Below, one piece after another: positions 1-6,805 of a stretch of 6,805 nucleotides of DNA. Both the position numbers and the translations under genes were made by a program. The notes beneath the pieces were generated by a model. The model had not been told where the DNA came from, made no database searches, and was given only the letters and a program-made list of their open reading frames with translations. Numbering within the stretch: the first letter of the stretch is position 1; every line of letters starts with the position of its first letter. Source of the stretch: Acidobacteriota bacterium (GTDB lineage Bacteria; Acidobacteriota; Polarisedimenticolia; J045); the NCBI GenBank assembly GCA_020350085.1, contig CP070706.1, forward strand, positions 137,847 through 144,651, in the 5' to 3' direction.

Positions 1-59
1 AACCACATAGGATTGATTGTCACTGTATGACAGAACAGCGCTGAGACAAGTCCTGCCTC
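1..59. other. Low-GC flank just beyond the DUF2339 stop; possible insertion junction
   Basis: Counting bases, positions 1-60 contain 28 G or C (about 47%), against roughly 70% in the rest of the window. Reading the minus strand past the DUF2339 stop, none of the three frames gives the expected family C-terminus. One frame (ending in SYSDNQSYVV) is open to the window edge but is not recognisable. The change in composition coincides with the early end of the DUF2339 protein, which would fit the edge of an inserted element or another recombination junction. Too little sequence is present to name an element. An ordinary AT-richer intergenic region remains possible. Confidence 0.35.
18..32. repeat. 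Short perfect inverted repeat, TGTCA-5 nt-TGACA
   Basis: TGTCA (18-22) and TGACA (28-32) are perfect inverted 5-mers separated by five bases, inside the low-GC flank. Such a dyad could be a small operator or lie near a transposon end; Tn402/Tn5053-type elements, for example, have ends beginning TGTCA. The arms are short enough to occur by chance, and no partner end or target duplication can be seen. Only the dyad itself is observed. Confidence 0.25.
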
Positions 60-2270
60 TCACAACGCCCAAGCTGACCACGCGAGAAGCGGGCTCGGCC
101 AGCGACGCTGCGCGATGAGCAGACCGGCCGCGTAAGCGAGCCAGAAGACGCTATATCCGGCCACCTCGCGCAGCGTGAAATCGGCGTTGAACATCTTGTC
201 GGGATGCACGTAGTGGCGAACGAGCAAGCCGAGAAGGGCAAAACCGAACGCGACGCTCGCCCCTTCGAGCGCGAGGGGTAGCGGCGCCGTCTTGTCATCA
301 TCCCGCAGCCAGCGCGCCGCGAAGACGAAAGCGAGTATCGGCAGACCGTAGCCGTAAGTGAGCCAGTTCAACAGCGCGTGCTCGCCGATCGGGTACTCGA
401 GCACGGCCGGATTGAGCAGCAAACGCACGCTCACGGCGGCCGCGAGAATACCCGCCACGGCGAGCAGCGCGCGCACGCGCAGCGCGCGATGAAGCCACGC
501 CAGCGCCGCGACCTCGAGCGCCCACGCCACCGAGATCCACGCCCGCTCGAGCTCCATCGGCACCGCCAGCGCCACGAACGCGGTGGCGCCGACGGCCGCC
601 GCCGCGAGCGCCGCCTCGCCTCCCGGCAGCGTGTCGCGACGCCGGCCGAGCGGGATCGCGCCGAGGGTGTAAACGCCCGCCAAAAGCAGTGCGATCGCAC
701 CCCATGGCAACCAGGCCGGCTGCTCGATGAAGCGATAGGCGACGAGCAGGTAGCCGACGGCGGTCATCACGGACAGACTGGCCCATCGGGCGGGCCGCGC
801 GGACTGGAACATCAGCGCGTAGACACCGCCTGCAAACAGCACGGCGAGCAGCAGCAGCGTCCAGGCGAAGCGCGTCGCCTCGGCACCACCGAGCGGTTCC
901 GTCGTCGCGAGCCCGAGCGTTGCCGAGAATCCTCCGCCACCCCACAGCCACAGCAACACGGCACCTGCCGCGGGTGCCATCCAGGCGAACGGCTCGTAGC
1001 GCGCGTCGATGCGCCCCAAAACGAGCGCGCCGGCACCCAGTAGTCCGAAGAAGATCCACTCTGTCGTGTTGAACCGACCTTGCCAGGTCATCACCGCGGC
1101 GAGCAGCAGTCCGGCGCCCACGCCCAGCGCCGCTGAGCCGACCGCGGGCGAGATGGCGAGGCGTTGCGCGGCACCGAGCGGACCGCTCGCAGCGAACGGC
1201 TCACTCGCCGCCGACGCGCGCTCAGCGAGCACGGACAGCGCCGCGGAAAAGAAAAGGAACATCCCGAGCCAGACCGCGTGAGACGACTCGAACATCACGC
1301 CGATCCACGCGCCGGCCCATGCGATGCCGCCGAGCATCGTCAGCGGCGCCAGCAGCCACCAGCCGCGGCGCCTGACGACCAGCAGCAGGCCGAGCTGCAG
1401 CAGGAACAGGTAAGAAAACAGGGCCGCCGGTTGCGGCTCTTCCGAGCCGATCAGCGCTGGGCTGATGAATCCACCCAAAAGACCGACCAGCGCGATCATC
1501 GGGCCTTGTCGCAGCGACAGCGCGACGGCAACGGCAGTGACCAAAACGATCAAGAGAAAGCCCGGCGTGCGAGGGATCAGCCCGTAGAGGCTCACGCCGG
1601 CGAGCAAGCTGGCGTACAAGACGGCGATGCCGGCGGCGGTCAGTCCGGTTGCGATCAGCGCCACGCGCCGGCGCAAGAATTCACCGACCACCAGCAGCAC
1701 GACGCCGAACAGCAGTCCGAGGAGCACGCGTGTCGTCGGACCGAGCAGGCCGCGGTCGAACGAGTACTTGACCAAGAAGATGCCGGCCAGCGCCAGAGCG
1801 ATCGCACCGATCCAGACGAACAGCCGCGCGGCGAGCTTTTCCTCCAGACCGTGCGAGGCGGGCGGCTCGGGAGGAAGCTCGCGCCCGATCGACGCGCCCC
1901 CAGCCTCCGCGGGCGGCGCGGAAGGCGGGATCTCATGGAGCCGCGGTCCGACGCGCTCCGGCTCTGGCGGCGGCGACGTAGGAGGCGACGGAGGCGGTGT
2001 AGCAGGAGCGGGACCAGAAGGCGCCGCCGCAGGCCGAGCTGGCTCGAGCGGTCTGGCGGCCGGCGGCGGTCTGTCCGCAGCCGCTCGCTCGGGCGCGGCG
2101 CGCGTCTCGGCAGCGCCGGCCGCGGCCGGTGCGCGTTGCTGCGCCCGATCGAGATGAACCAGTCGCTGCTCGACGCGCTTCATTCGCGTGAACAACGCGA
2201 TCACGATCACCAGCCCGAGGATCGGGGCACCGAAGACGACCAGGACGAGGAAGAAAACAAACAGCTCCAC
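60..2270 (-). CDS. DUF2339 multi-pass membrane protein, C-terminus apparently truncated
   Basis: This is a 736-residue polytopic inner-membrane protein of the DUF2339 family, whose biochemical role is unknown. Residues 1-28 form a membrane segment. A short charged, coil-like stretch follows (RMKRVEQRLVHLDRAQ), then a Pro/Ala-rich linker at about 46-140. From about 148 onward there are many hydrophobic helices. Family-like stretches are FVWIGAIALALAGIFLVKYS with the following RGLLGP (151-178), GLLGGFISPALIGS (263-276) and LLNWLTYGYGLP (633-644). The start is GTG at 2270, eight bases after GAGGAG (2279-2284), which overlaps the tgpA stop. The gene follows tgpA by 12 bp, so co-transcription is likely. 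The protein ends abruptly at residues SPLLAWSAWAL, where family members usually continue for several more dozen residues including final helices. It may therefore be a truncated gene. Confidence 0.88.
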   Translation of the reverse strand: MELFVFFLVLVVFGAPILGLVIVIALFTRMKRVEQRLVHLDRAQQRAPAAAGAAETRAAPERAAADRPPPAARPLEPARPAAAPSGPAPATPPPSPPTSPPPEPERVGPRLHEIPPSAPPAEAGGASIGRELPPEPPASHGLEEKLAARLFVWIGAIALALAGIFLVKYSFDRGLLGPTTRVLLGLLFGVVLLVVGEFLRRRVALIATGLTAAGIAVLYASLLAGVSLYGLIPRTPGFLLIVLVTAVAVALSLRQGPMIALVGLLGGFISPALIGSEEPQPAALFSYLFLLQLGLLLVVRRRGWWLLAPLTMLGGIAWAGAWIGVMFESSHAVWLGMFLFFSAALSVLAERASAASEPFAASGPLGAAQRLAISPAVGSAALGVGAGLLLAAVMTWQGRFNTTEWIFFGLLGAGALVLGRIDARYEPFAWMAPAAGAVLLWLWGGGGFSATLGLATTEPLGGAEATRFAWTLLLLAVLFAGGVYALMFQSARPARWASLSVMTAVGYLLVAYRFIEQPAWLPWGAIALLLAGVYTLGAIPLGRRRDTLPGGEAALAAAAVGATAFVALAVPMELERAWISVAWALEVAALAWLHRALRVRALLAVAGILAAAVSVRLLLNPAVLEYPIGEHALLNWLTYGYGLPILAFVFAARWLRDDDKTAPLPLALEGASVAFGFALLGLLVRHYVHPDKMFNADFTLREVAGYSVFWLAYAAGLLIAQRRWPSPLLAWSAWAL

Positions 2271-2282
2271 GGCTGTGTCTCC

Positions 2283-4403
2283 TCAGCTTTGACCCGGCGC
2301 TCTCATCTTCTCACTACGGGCGGTCGCGGGGCGAGAGGGTTGACGGCGCGTGTCGCGCAGTGCGGTCAGCAGGGTCGCTGCGCGGCGCTCGTCGCTGGCG
2401 CTCAGAGGACGGCCCCCGAAACGGACCTGCTCGTACAGACGGCTCAGCTCGGCGACCGCACGGGGGGCACCGAGTGCGGCTCCGGCGCGGCGTGCGAACT
2501 CGTTCGTCGTCTCAGCCGGCGCGAGCCGGACGCCGCGCGCGGCGCCCAGCCTCAGCAACCGGCGGTAATGGGGCGGCAGGCCCCGCGAGGACCCTCGGGG
2601 CAGGCCCCATCCCGCGAGCACGCGAGAGCGGCGGCGCCAGAGCCAGATGCCGAGCCCGATCAGACTGGGCGGCACGATCCACGGCAAGGGCACTTTCTCT
2701 TCGACCATCTCGAGCATCGCTGTCACGCTCGATTTCAAGCGCTCGAACAACGAGGCGAACAGGTTGGCCTGGTCGTCGAGATCGAGACCGATGACCCACG
2801 TGTCCCAGACCATCACGGTCCACTCCCAACCGGACCACAGCGCGGTCAGCGGTCCGGCAGGACGGGTGCGGACGGCGCTCGGCGTCGGATCGAAGCGCAC
2901 CCAGCCGCGCGCAGGTAACCAGGCCTCGACCCACAGGTGCGCGCGCGCGTCGCGCACGACGAGTCGGCCGGTGAGCGGAATCCGGTCTGCTCCGAGGTAG
3001 CCGACGACGACGCGGGCGGGCACGCCGCGAAGCCGAAGACCGAGCGCCATCGCCGACGCGAAGTACTCGCAATGCGCGGCGGCGCCATCGAGAAACGAGC
3101 CGAGCGGCGCGCGCGGGTCGATCTGTCGAGTGTCGAGCGAGTACGCGCGAGTGGTCAGATCATCGACGAACGCGCGGGCCAGCGCCTCGGCGCTCTGGAC
3201 GCCAGGTGCGACCGAGCGAGCCCACGAGACGACGCGCGGCTCGATCCCACCTGTGTCCAGCACACTCGGCGAAGGTTCGGCGTGCGGGGCATCGGTACCG
3301 GGCCAGGCGACGCCGACTTCGTAGCCGCGCGGTGGGCCGCCGGAGGTCGGGCTCAGAGATCCGTCGCTCTCGACGCGTATCCGGGTCGGATGTCCCGTTC
3401 GTGCCCAGACCGGCGGGCCGGGCACCGGCAGCGAGGAGAGCGAGCGGTTCTTTAGGTTGATCGTGGCGACGAGGCCGGCGGTCTGTGTGGCGTTTCGCTC
3501 GAGAACCGACACGCGTTGTCGGGCCGGTAATCCGATCTCGCGCCGGCTCGCGCGATGCGACTCGCCGGCGTTCCATCCGCTTCCGGTCCAGCGCTGGAAG
3601 GCACGCGCGCGCCAGTAGATCTGCTCGGCGGCCACGTCCTCGCGATCGAGTCGGGCTCGGAAAACGACGGCGTGACGCTTTTTGACGCGACCGACGCTGC
3701 CGAGCTCGACGTGATCGGAAAGACCCGTGCTCTGCCCGGCCGTGCGGCGTCGCGCGGCGGCCTGCCGGCCCCAACCGCTGCCGACGTGCGGAATCAGGAA
3801 GAACAGCGCGAGACCGACCAAGAGCGCCAGCGCGGCCACACCGCTCATCCCGCGGATCCGCGGAGCTGGCGCGAGGCGTGCGGCGCCGCCGTAAGCTTCG
3901 ACGAGCGTCACCCCCGCGCAGGCGTGCACGGCGGCCCACACGAACGCCGCCAGCGGCAGCAGGAACCACGCGTCCGTCGTCTCCGCAGAGGCGGCGATGA
4001 TCAGCAGCAGGCCGAGCATCACGGCGCGATGGCGACGCGTGGCGCTGCCCGCCATGACCTCCGCCGCGACGAGGAAGACGACGAGGCGCGCGAGCGCGGG
4101 TACCGGATCGGTCCGCGCGGCGTAGAGCAGATCGAGCACGAACGCCGGCAGGTAGGCCGCAGCCAAGCCGATGAACAGCCGCGGGCGATCGAGCGCGCGA
4201 GACAGCTTCCATCCCCGCGCGCGCCCGAAGCCGACGATCAGGCTGGCCACGCAACCGGCGAACGCGGCCGGTCCGATCGTCTCGGTGCCGAATGCGGCCA
4301 AGGCCGCGATGATGAGCGCCAGCAGCTCGGCTGTGGAGGGAGACGAAGGGGACGCGGGCGTCGGGCCGGTCGCCCTCGACGACGCGCGGCGGCGACCGCT
4401 CAT
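2283..4403 (-). CDS. tgpA: TgpA-like membrane transglutaminase (DUF3488 / transglutaminase core / DUF4129)
   Basis: This 706-residue protein has the standard TgpA layout. The N-terminal block (about 24-205) holds roughly seven membrane segments (DUF3488-like). An extracytoplasmic region follows, with YWRARAFQRWTGSGW at about 263-277. The transglutaminase core has a papain-like triad: Cys445 in HCEYFASA, His489 in ARAHLWVEAWL and Asp505 in RFDPTP. A further membrane helix lies at about 574-590, and a cytoplasmic DUF4129-like tail at about 610-685. All three catalytic residues are present, so it is probably active; the natural substrate is not established for most of the family. The ATG at 4403 overlaps the DUF58 stop as ATGA, and GAGAGGA (4411-4417) is well placed upstream, so translation is probably coupled. 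The length is normal for the family. The symbol is by similarity to Pseudomonas TgpA. Confidence 0.92.
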   Translation of the reverse strand: MSGRRRASSRATGPTPASPSSPSTAELLALIIAALAAFGTETIGPAAFAGCVASLIVGFGRARGWKLSRALDRPRLFIGLAAAYLPAFVLDLLYAARTDPVPALARLVVFLVAAEVMAGSATRRHRAVMLGLLLIIAASAETTDAWFLLPLAAFVWAAVHACAGVTLVEAYGGAARLAPAPRIRGMSGVAALALLVGLALFFLIPHVGSGWGRQAAARRRTAGQSTGLSDHVELGSVGRVKKRHAVVFRARLDREDVAAEQIYWRARAFQRWTGSGWNAGESHRASRREIGLPARQRVSVLERNATQTAGLVATINLKNRSLSSLPVPGPPVWARTGHPTRIRVESDGSLSPTSGGPPRGYEVGVAWPGTDAPHAEPSPSVLDTGGIEPRVVSWARSVAPGVQSAEALARAFVDDLTTRAYSLDTRQIDPRAPLGSFLDGAAAHCEYFASAMALGLRLRGVPARVVVGYLGADRIPLTGRLVVRDARAHLWVEAWLPARGWVRFDPTPSAVRTRPAGPLTALWSGWEWTVMVWDTWVIGLDLDDQANLFASLFERLKSSVTAMLEMVEEKVPLPWIVPPSLIGLGIWLWRRRSRVLAGWGLPRGSSRGLPPHYRRLLRLGAARGVRLAPAETTNEFARRAGAALGAPRAVAELSRLYEQVRFGGRPLSASDERRAATLLTALRDTRRQPSRPATARSEKMRAPGQS

Positions 4404-5371
4404 CGGCTCGTCCTCTCATTCTGACCGCCCCGGCTGGCCGCCGAGCTCTTGGGTGCAGGCTCCACCAGCGCGAGATAGTCGAGGATGCGGCGCTTTTGGC
4501 TCGCGCCCGCGGCGGCCGGCAGCAGTGTCTCGTCGCTTCGGAGCGCCACCAGTCCGCCGCGACGCAGCGCCGCGATGGCGGCGCCGGCGGCACGAGACAC
4601 CCGAGCCTCGAAGGCGGGTCCGGGCGGGCCGGAGCGGTCGAGACACACTTCGAGCGATCGGGGCGGCGGGCTGCGGCGCTGGCGCCAGATGACCGTGTTC
4701 GAGCGGGCCGTCGCTTTCCAGTCGATCTGCCGCGCGTCGTCGCCTGGTCGATACGGTCGCGCCTCGTGCGGATCGTCGCCGCGCTCGTCACGCTCGGTCG
4801 TGCGCACCGCCTGACCGCGCTCGTGAGACAGCGCCAGAGGGCTCGCCTGCAGCGGGCGCGGTGCGATCAGCGCCAGCGCCGGAATGTCGCGCAATCGCAC
4901 GATGCGCCGGCCGAGACCGAGCGGGAAGTCGGTGCGGGCCTCGATCCGCGTCAGCCGCAACGCTCCGCGCCGGCTCGGAGTCAGCCGGCCGTAGGCGCTC
5001 GCTCGCTCGCCGGCCGCCAGCGGTGGTGTGACGATCTCCGTCGTCTCGTCGCGCGATGTGGTCAATCGCCAGCGCAGTGCCGGAAGCGGCAGTCGGCGGC
5101 ACCGATTGCTCAGAGCGATCGTCACGCGAAGCGGCGAGCCGACCTGCCCTCGTGCGGCCAGCGTGGCCGTGGCGCGCGCGCGGCGCAGCACCCGTCCTGC
5201 CGCCAGCACGCCGGCGAGCTCGCTCGCCGCGAGCAGAGCGAAGACGAGATAGAACAAGTTGTTGCCCGTGTTGATACCGGCAAACAGCAGGCCCACTGCG
5301 AGCAGCGTCGCCCAGCGGCCGAGTGGCGTGCTTCGCGGCAGCGGCGAGACTTCGAGGCGCATGCGGCTCAC
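4400..5371 (-). CDS. DUF58 domain protein, membrane-anchored partner of MoxR
   Basis: This is a 323-residue protein. Two hydrophobic segments near the N-terminus (about 18-34 and 38-58) anchor it. The rest is cytoplasmic. The DUF58 signature is clear at about 197-233 and includes EARPYRPGDDARQIDWKATA followed by IWRQRR. The fold is known to resemble von Willebrand A domains. The presumed metal-binding loop here reads LDRSGP (244-249), with Asp245 and Ser247 but no second serine, so metal binding may be altered. The function is unknown; the usual partner is the adjacent MoxR ATPase, placed 53 bp upstream. The start is GTG at 5371 with a poor Shine-Dalgarno. An in-frame ATG at 5362 is an alternative, giving a protein three residues shorter. 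A TGA at 5414-5416 blocks any start further upstream. The 3' end overlaps tgpA by 4 bp. Confidence 0.9.
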   Translation of the reverse strand: MSRMRLEVSPLPRSTPLGRWATLLAVGLLFAGINTGNNLFYLVFALLAASELAGVLAAGRVLRRARATATLAARGQVGSPLRVTIALSNRCRRLPLPALRWRLTTSRDETTEIVTPPLAAGERASAYGRLTPSRRGALRLTRIEARTDFPLGLGRRIVRLRDIPALALIAPRPLQASPLALSHERGQAVRTTERDERGDDPHEARPYRPGDDARQIDWKATARSNTVIWRQRRSPPPRSLEVCLDRSGPPGPAFEARVSRAAGAAIAALRRGGLVALRSDETLLPAAAGASQKRRILDYLALVEPAPKSSAASRGGQNERTSR

Positions 5372-5400
5372 GGCCCGCCGCAGGGCTCGGGGCGGTCGCG

Positions 5401-5424
5401 TCTCATCGCGGCGTCATCTCGGTG

Positions 5425-5433
<9 letters not shown>
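5401..5433 (-). repeat. Three tandem 11-bp near-repeats over the moxR stop codon
   Basis: On the minus strand, 5433-5401 reads as three 11-mers: CCGAGATGACA, CCGAGATGACG and CCGCGATGAGA. The first two differ by one base and the third by three or fewer from its neighbours. The first unit contains the TGA that ends moxR, and each unit holds an ATGA. Because 11 is not a multiple of 3, the array puts a TGA in each frame. It occupies more than half of the moxR-DUF58 spacer. It looks like slippage or local duplication; no function is evident. Confidence 0.6.
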
Positions 5434-6384
<951 letters not shown>

Positions 6385-6389
6385 CGGGT

Positions 6390-6407
6390 CCTCGGGCCCC
6401 CCGGAGG
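6390..6407 (-). promoter_or_regulatory. Possible hairpin hiding the moxR Shine-Dalgarno
   Basis: In the mRNA sense, CCUC (6407-6404) can pair with GAGG (6393-6390) and GGG (6402-6400) with CCC (6396-6394), with one bulged C and a GGG loop. The GAGG arm is the moxR Shine-Dalgarno. If formed, the structure would lower translation of the first cluster gene. In DNA this rich in G and C such pairing may be accidental. No promoter boxes could be supported nearby. Confidence 0.3.
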
Positions 6408-6476
6408 TTGTCGTCGAGATCCTCGGCGATCGTCAGGTGAAATGTGGGTCCGCGAGCCGGTTCGCGTCGAGCCCGT

Positions 6477-6494
6477 CGCGACGAAGTACCGTCG
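6477..6494 (+). repeat. Copy 1 of 18-bp direct repeat CGCGACGAAGTACCGTCG
   Basis: This 18-mer is identical to positions 6588-6605 in the same orientation. It contains its own small dyad, CGACG-AAGTAC-CGTCG. It lies 12 bp from the outer edge of repeat unit A. A perfect 18-bp recurrence within about 110 bp, in a non-coding spacer that also holds other palindromes, points to one family of dispersed intergenic repeats. Confidence 0.8.
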
Positions 6495-6506
6495 ATCACC
6501 CGACCT

Positions 6507-6559
6507 CCGTAGCGACAGGGCTCGCCCTGTCAGACCGGCGCGCAGCGCCGGCACCGACG
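6507..6559 (+). repeat. REP-like palindromic unit A (two hairpins)
   Basis: The unit starts CCGTAGC and ends ACCGACG. Hairpin 1 is GACAGGGC-TC-GCCCTGTC (6514-6531), a perfect 8-bp stem. Hairpin 2 is CCGGCGC-GCA-GCGCCGG (6535-6551), a perfect 7-bp stem with a GCA loop. A closely matching copy (unit B, 6601-6652) lies in inverted orientation about 40 bp away. The layout resembles REP/BIME-type elements, small non-autonomous palindromes mobilised by REP-associated transposases in other bacteria. No such transposase is present in this window. Confidence 0.85.
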
Positions 6560-6587
6560 TGTGGCGACGGGAAGGAGGTGCTGTAGA

Positions 6588-6605
6588 CGCGACGAAGTAC
6601 CGTCG
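6588..6605 (+). repeat. Copy 2 of 18-bp direct repeat CGCGACGAAGTACCGTCG
   Basis: This copy is identical to 6477-6494. Here it overlaps the inner edge of unit B by five bases (CGTCG, 6601-6605), so the end of the repeat runs straight into unit B. Copy 1 instead sits outside unit A. The two copies therefore do not have a mirror-image relation to the A/B pair. Confidence 0.8.
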
Positions 6606-6652
6606 GTCTCGCGCTGCGCGCGAGTCTGACAGGGCAAGCCCTGTCGCTACGG
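6601..6652 (-). repeat. REP-like palindromic unit B (inverted copy of A), overlapping the metH stop
   Basis: Read on the minus strand, the unit runs from CCGTAGC to ACCGACG like unit A. Hairpin 1 is GACAGGGC-TT-GCCCTGTC (6645-6628). Hairpin 2 is CTCGCGC-GCA-GCGCGAG (6624-6608). Compared with A, hairpin 2 differs at two positions in each arm, and both base pairs are preserved (C-G to T-A and G-C to C-G). The unit edge contains the metH stop codon, and hairpin 1 begins one base after it. There is no T-run, so it is not a classic intrinsic terminator, but it could protect or end the metH transcript. Confidence 0.85.
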
Positions 6653-6805
6653 GGTCGTTGTGTAGGCGAGATTCGGCGCGAGCCAGCGCTCGATTTCGGT
6701 GACCGTCACGCCCTTTCGCGCGGCGTAGCTCTCGATCTGGTCGCGGTCGATGCGGCCGACCGTGAAGTAGCGCGCCCGCTCGTGGCCGAAGTAGAGGCCG
6801 CTCAC
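6647..6805 (-). CDS. metH: Cobalamin-dependent methionine synthase, C-terminal fragment (cut by window edge)
   Basis: The last 52 codons and a TAG stop (6649-6647) are visible; the 5' part lies outside the window. The peptide begins VSGLYFGHERARYFTVGRID, continues with RDQIESYAARKGVTV and ends with the ERWLAPNL block followed by AYTTTP. This matches the extreme C-terminus of MetH, in the AdoMet-binding reactivation domain; the E. coli protein likewise ends with VERWLAPNLGYDAD. The full enzyme transfers a methyl group from methyltetrahydrofolate to homocysteine through cobalamin, in the cytoplasm. The visible first codon GTG is only the window edge, not the start. The stop codon lies inside repeat unit B, and the last few residues are specified by or next to that repeat. 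Confidence 0.93.
   Translation of the reverse strand: MSGLYFGHERARYFTVGRIDRDQIESYAARKGVTVTEIERWLAPNLAYTTTP

Noticed and set aside
1164..2918. Long plus-strand open frame of 584 codons
   Set aside because: It runs antisense to the DUF2339 and tgpA genes, is rich in Arg, Gln and Asp as expected for the complement of GC-rich coding sequence, and shows no recognisable domain. Long antisense frames are common at this GC content.
3160..4791. Minus-strand open frame of 543 codons overlapping tgpA and DUF58
   Set aside because: It is in another frame of the same strand, is dominated by Arg, Ala and Pro, and covers two genes with clear domain matches in their own frames.
6514..6531. Hairpin 1 of unit A (and its partner at 6628-6645) as an intrinsic terminator
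   Set aside because: The stem is strong but no T-run follows on either strand. The duplicated, inverted arrangement fits REP-like repeats better.
6477..6652. CRISPR array from the repeated motifs
   Set aside because: There are only two copies of each motif, the larger pair is inverted rather than direct, there is no regular spacer, and no cas gene is visible.

Overview
The window is a GC-rich (roughly 70% by eye) bacterial chromosome segment in which every recognisable gene lies on the minus strand. Reading in the direction of transcription, from high to low coordinates, the order is: the last 52 codons of cobalamin-dependent methionine synthase (metH, 6647-6805); a 262-bp intergenic stretch filled with REP-like palindromic repeats; then a compact cluster of moxR-type AAA+ ATPase (5425-6384), DUF58 protein (4400-5371), TgpA-like membrane transglutaminase (2283-4403) and a DUF2339 multi-pass membrane protein (60-2270). 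The organism is probably a Gram-negative-type, high-GC environmental bacterium. The repeat style recalls Acidobacteriota or related lineages, but that placement is a weak inference.

The moxR-DUF58-tgpA trio is a widespread conserved module. MoxR is a cytoplasmic chaperone-like ATPase, DUF58 a membrane-anchored protein with a vWA-like fold, and TgpA a membrane protein with an extracytoplasmic papain-like transglutaminase domain. Spacing is tight: DUF58 and tgpA share an ATGA stop/start overlap, and the DUF2339 gene begins 12 bp after tgpA with its Shine-Dalgarno lying across the tgpA stop codon. All four are therefore likely co-transcribed. No convincing promoter was found in front of moxR. 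Its Shine-Dalgarno could be held in a small hairpin.

The most interesting non-coding structure is at 6477-6652. Two copies of a 52-53 bp unit lie in inverted orientation, each able to form two hairpins. The second hairpin differs between copies by paired changes that keep base-pairing intact. The metH stop codon lies inside the edge of one copy. An 18-bp motif occurs twice in direct orientation around them.

At the other end, the DUF2339 reading frame stops before the C-terminal part normal for the family. The remaining 59 bases drop to about 47% GC and resemble the protein in no frame, suggesting a junction with foreign DNA or a disrupted gene end. No CRISPR array, tRNA, rRNA or complete mobile element is present, and I see no wholly new defence-type system here.
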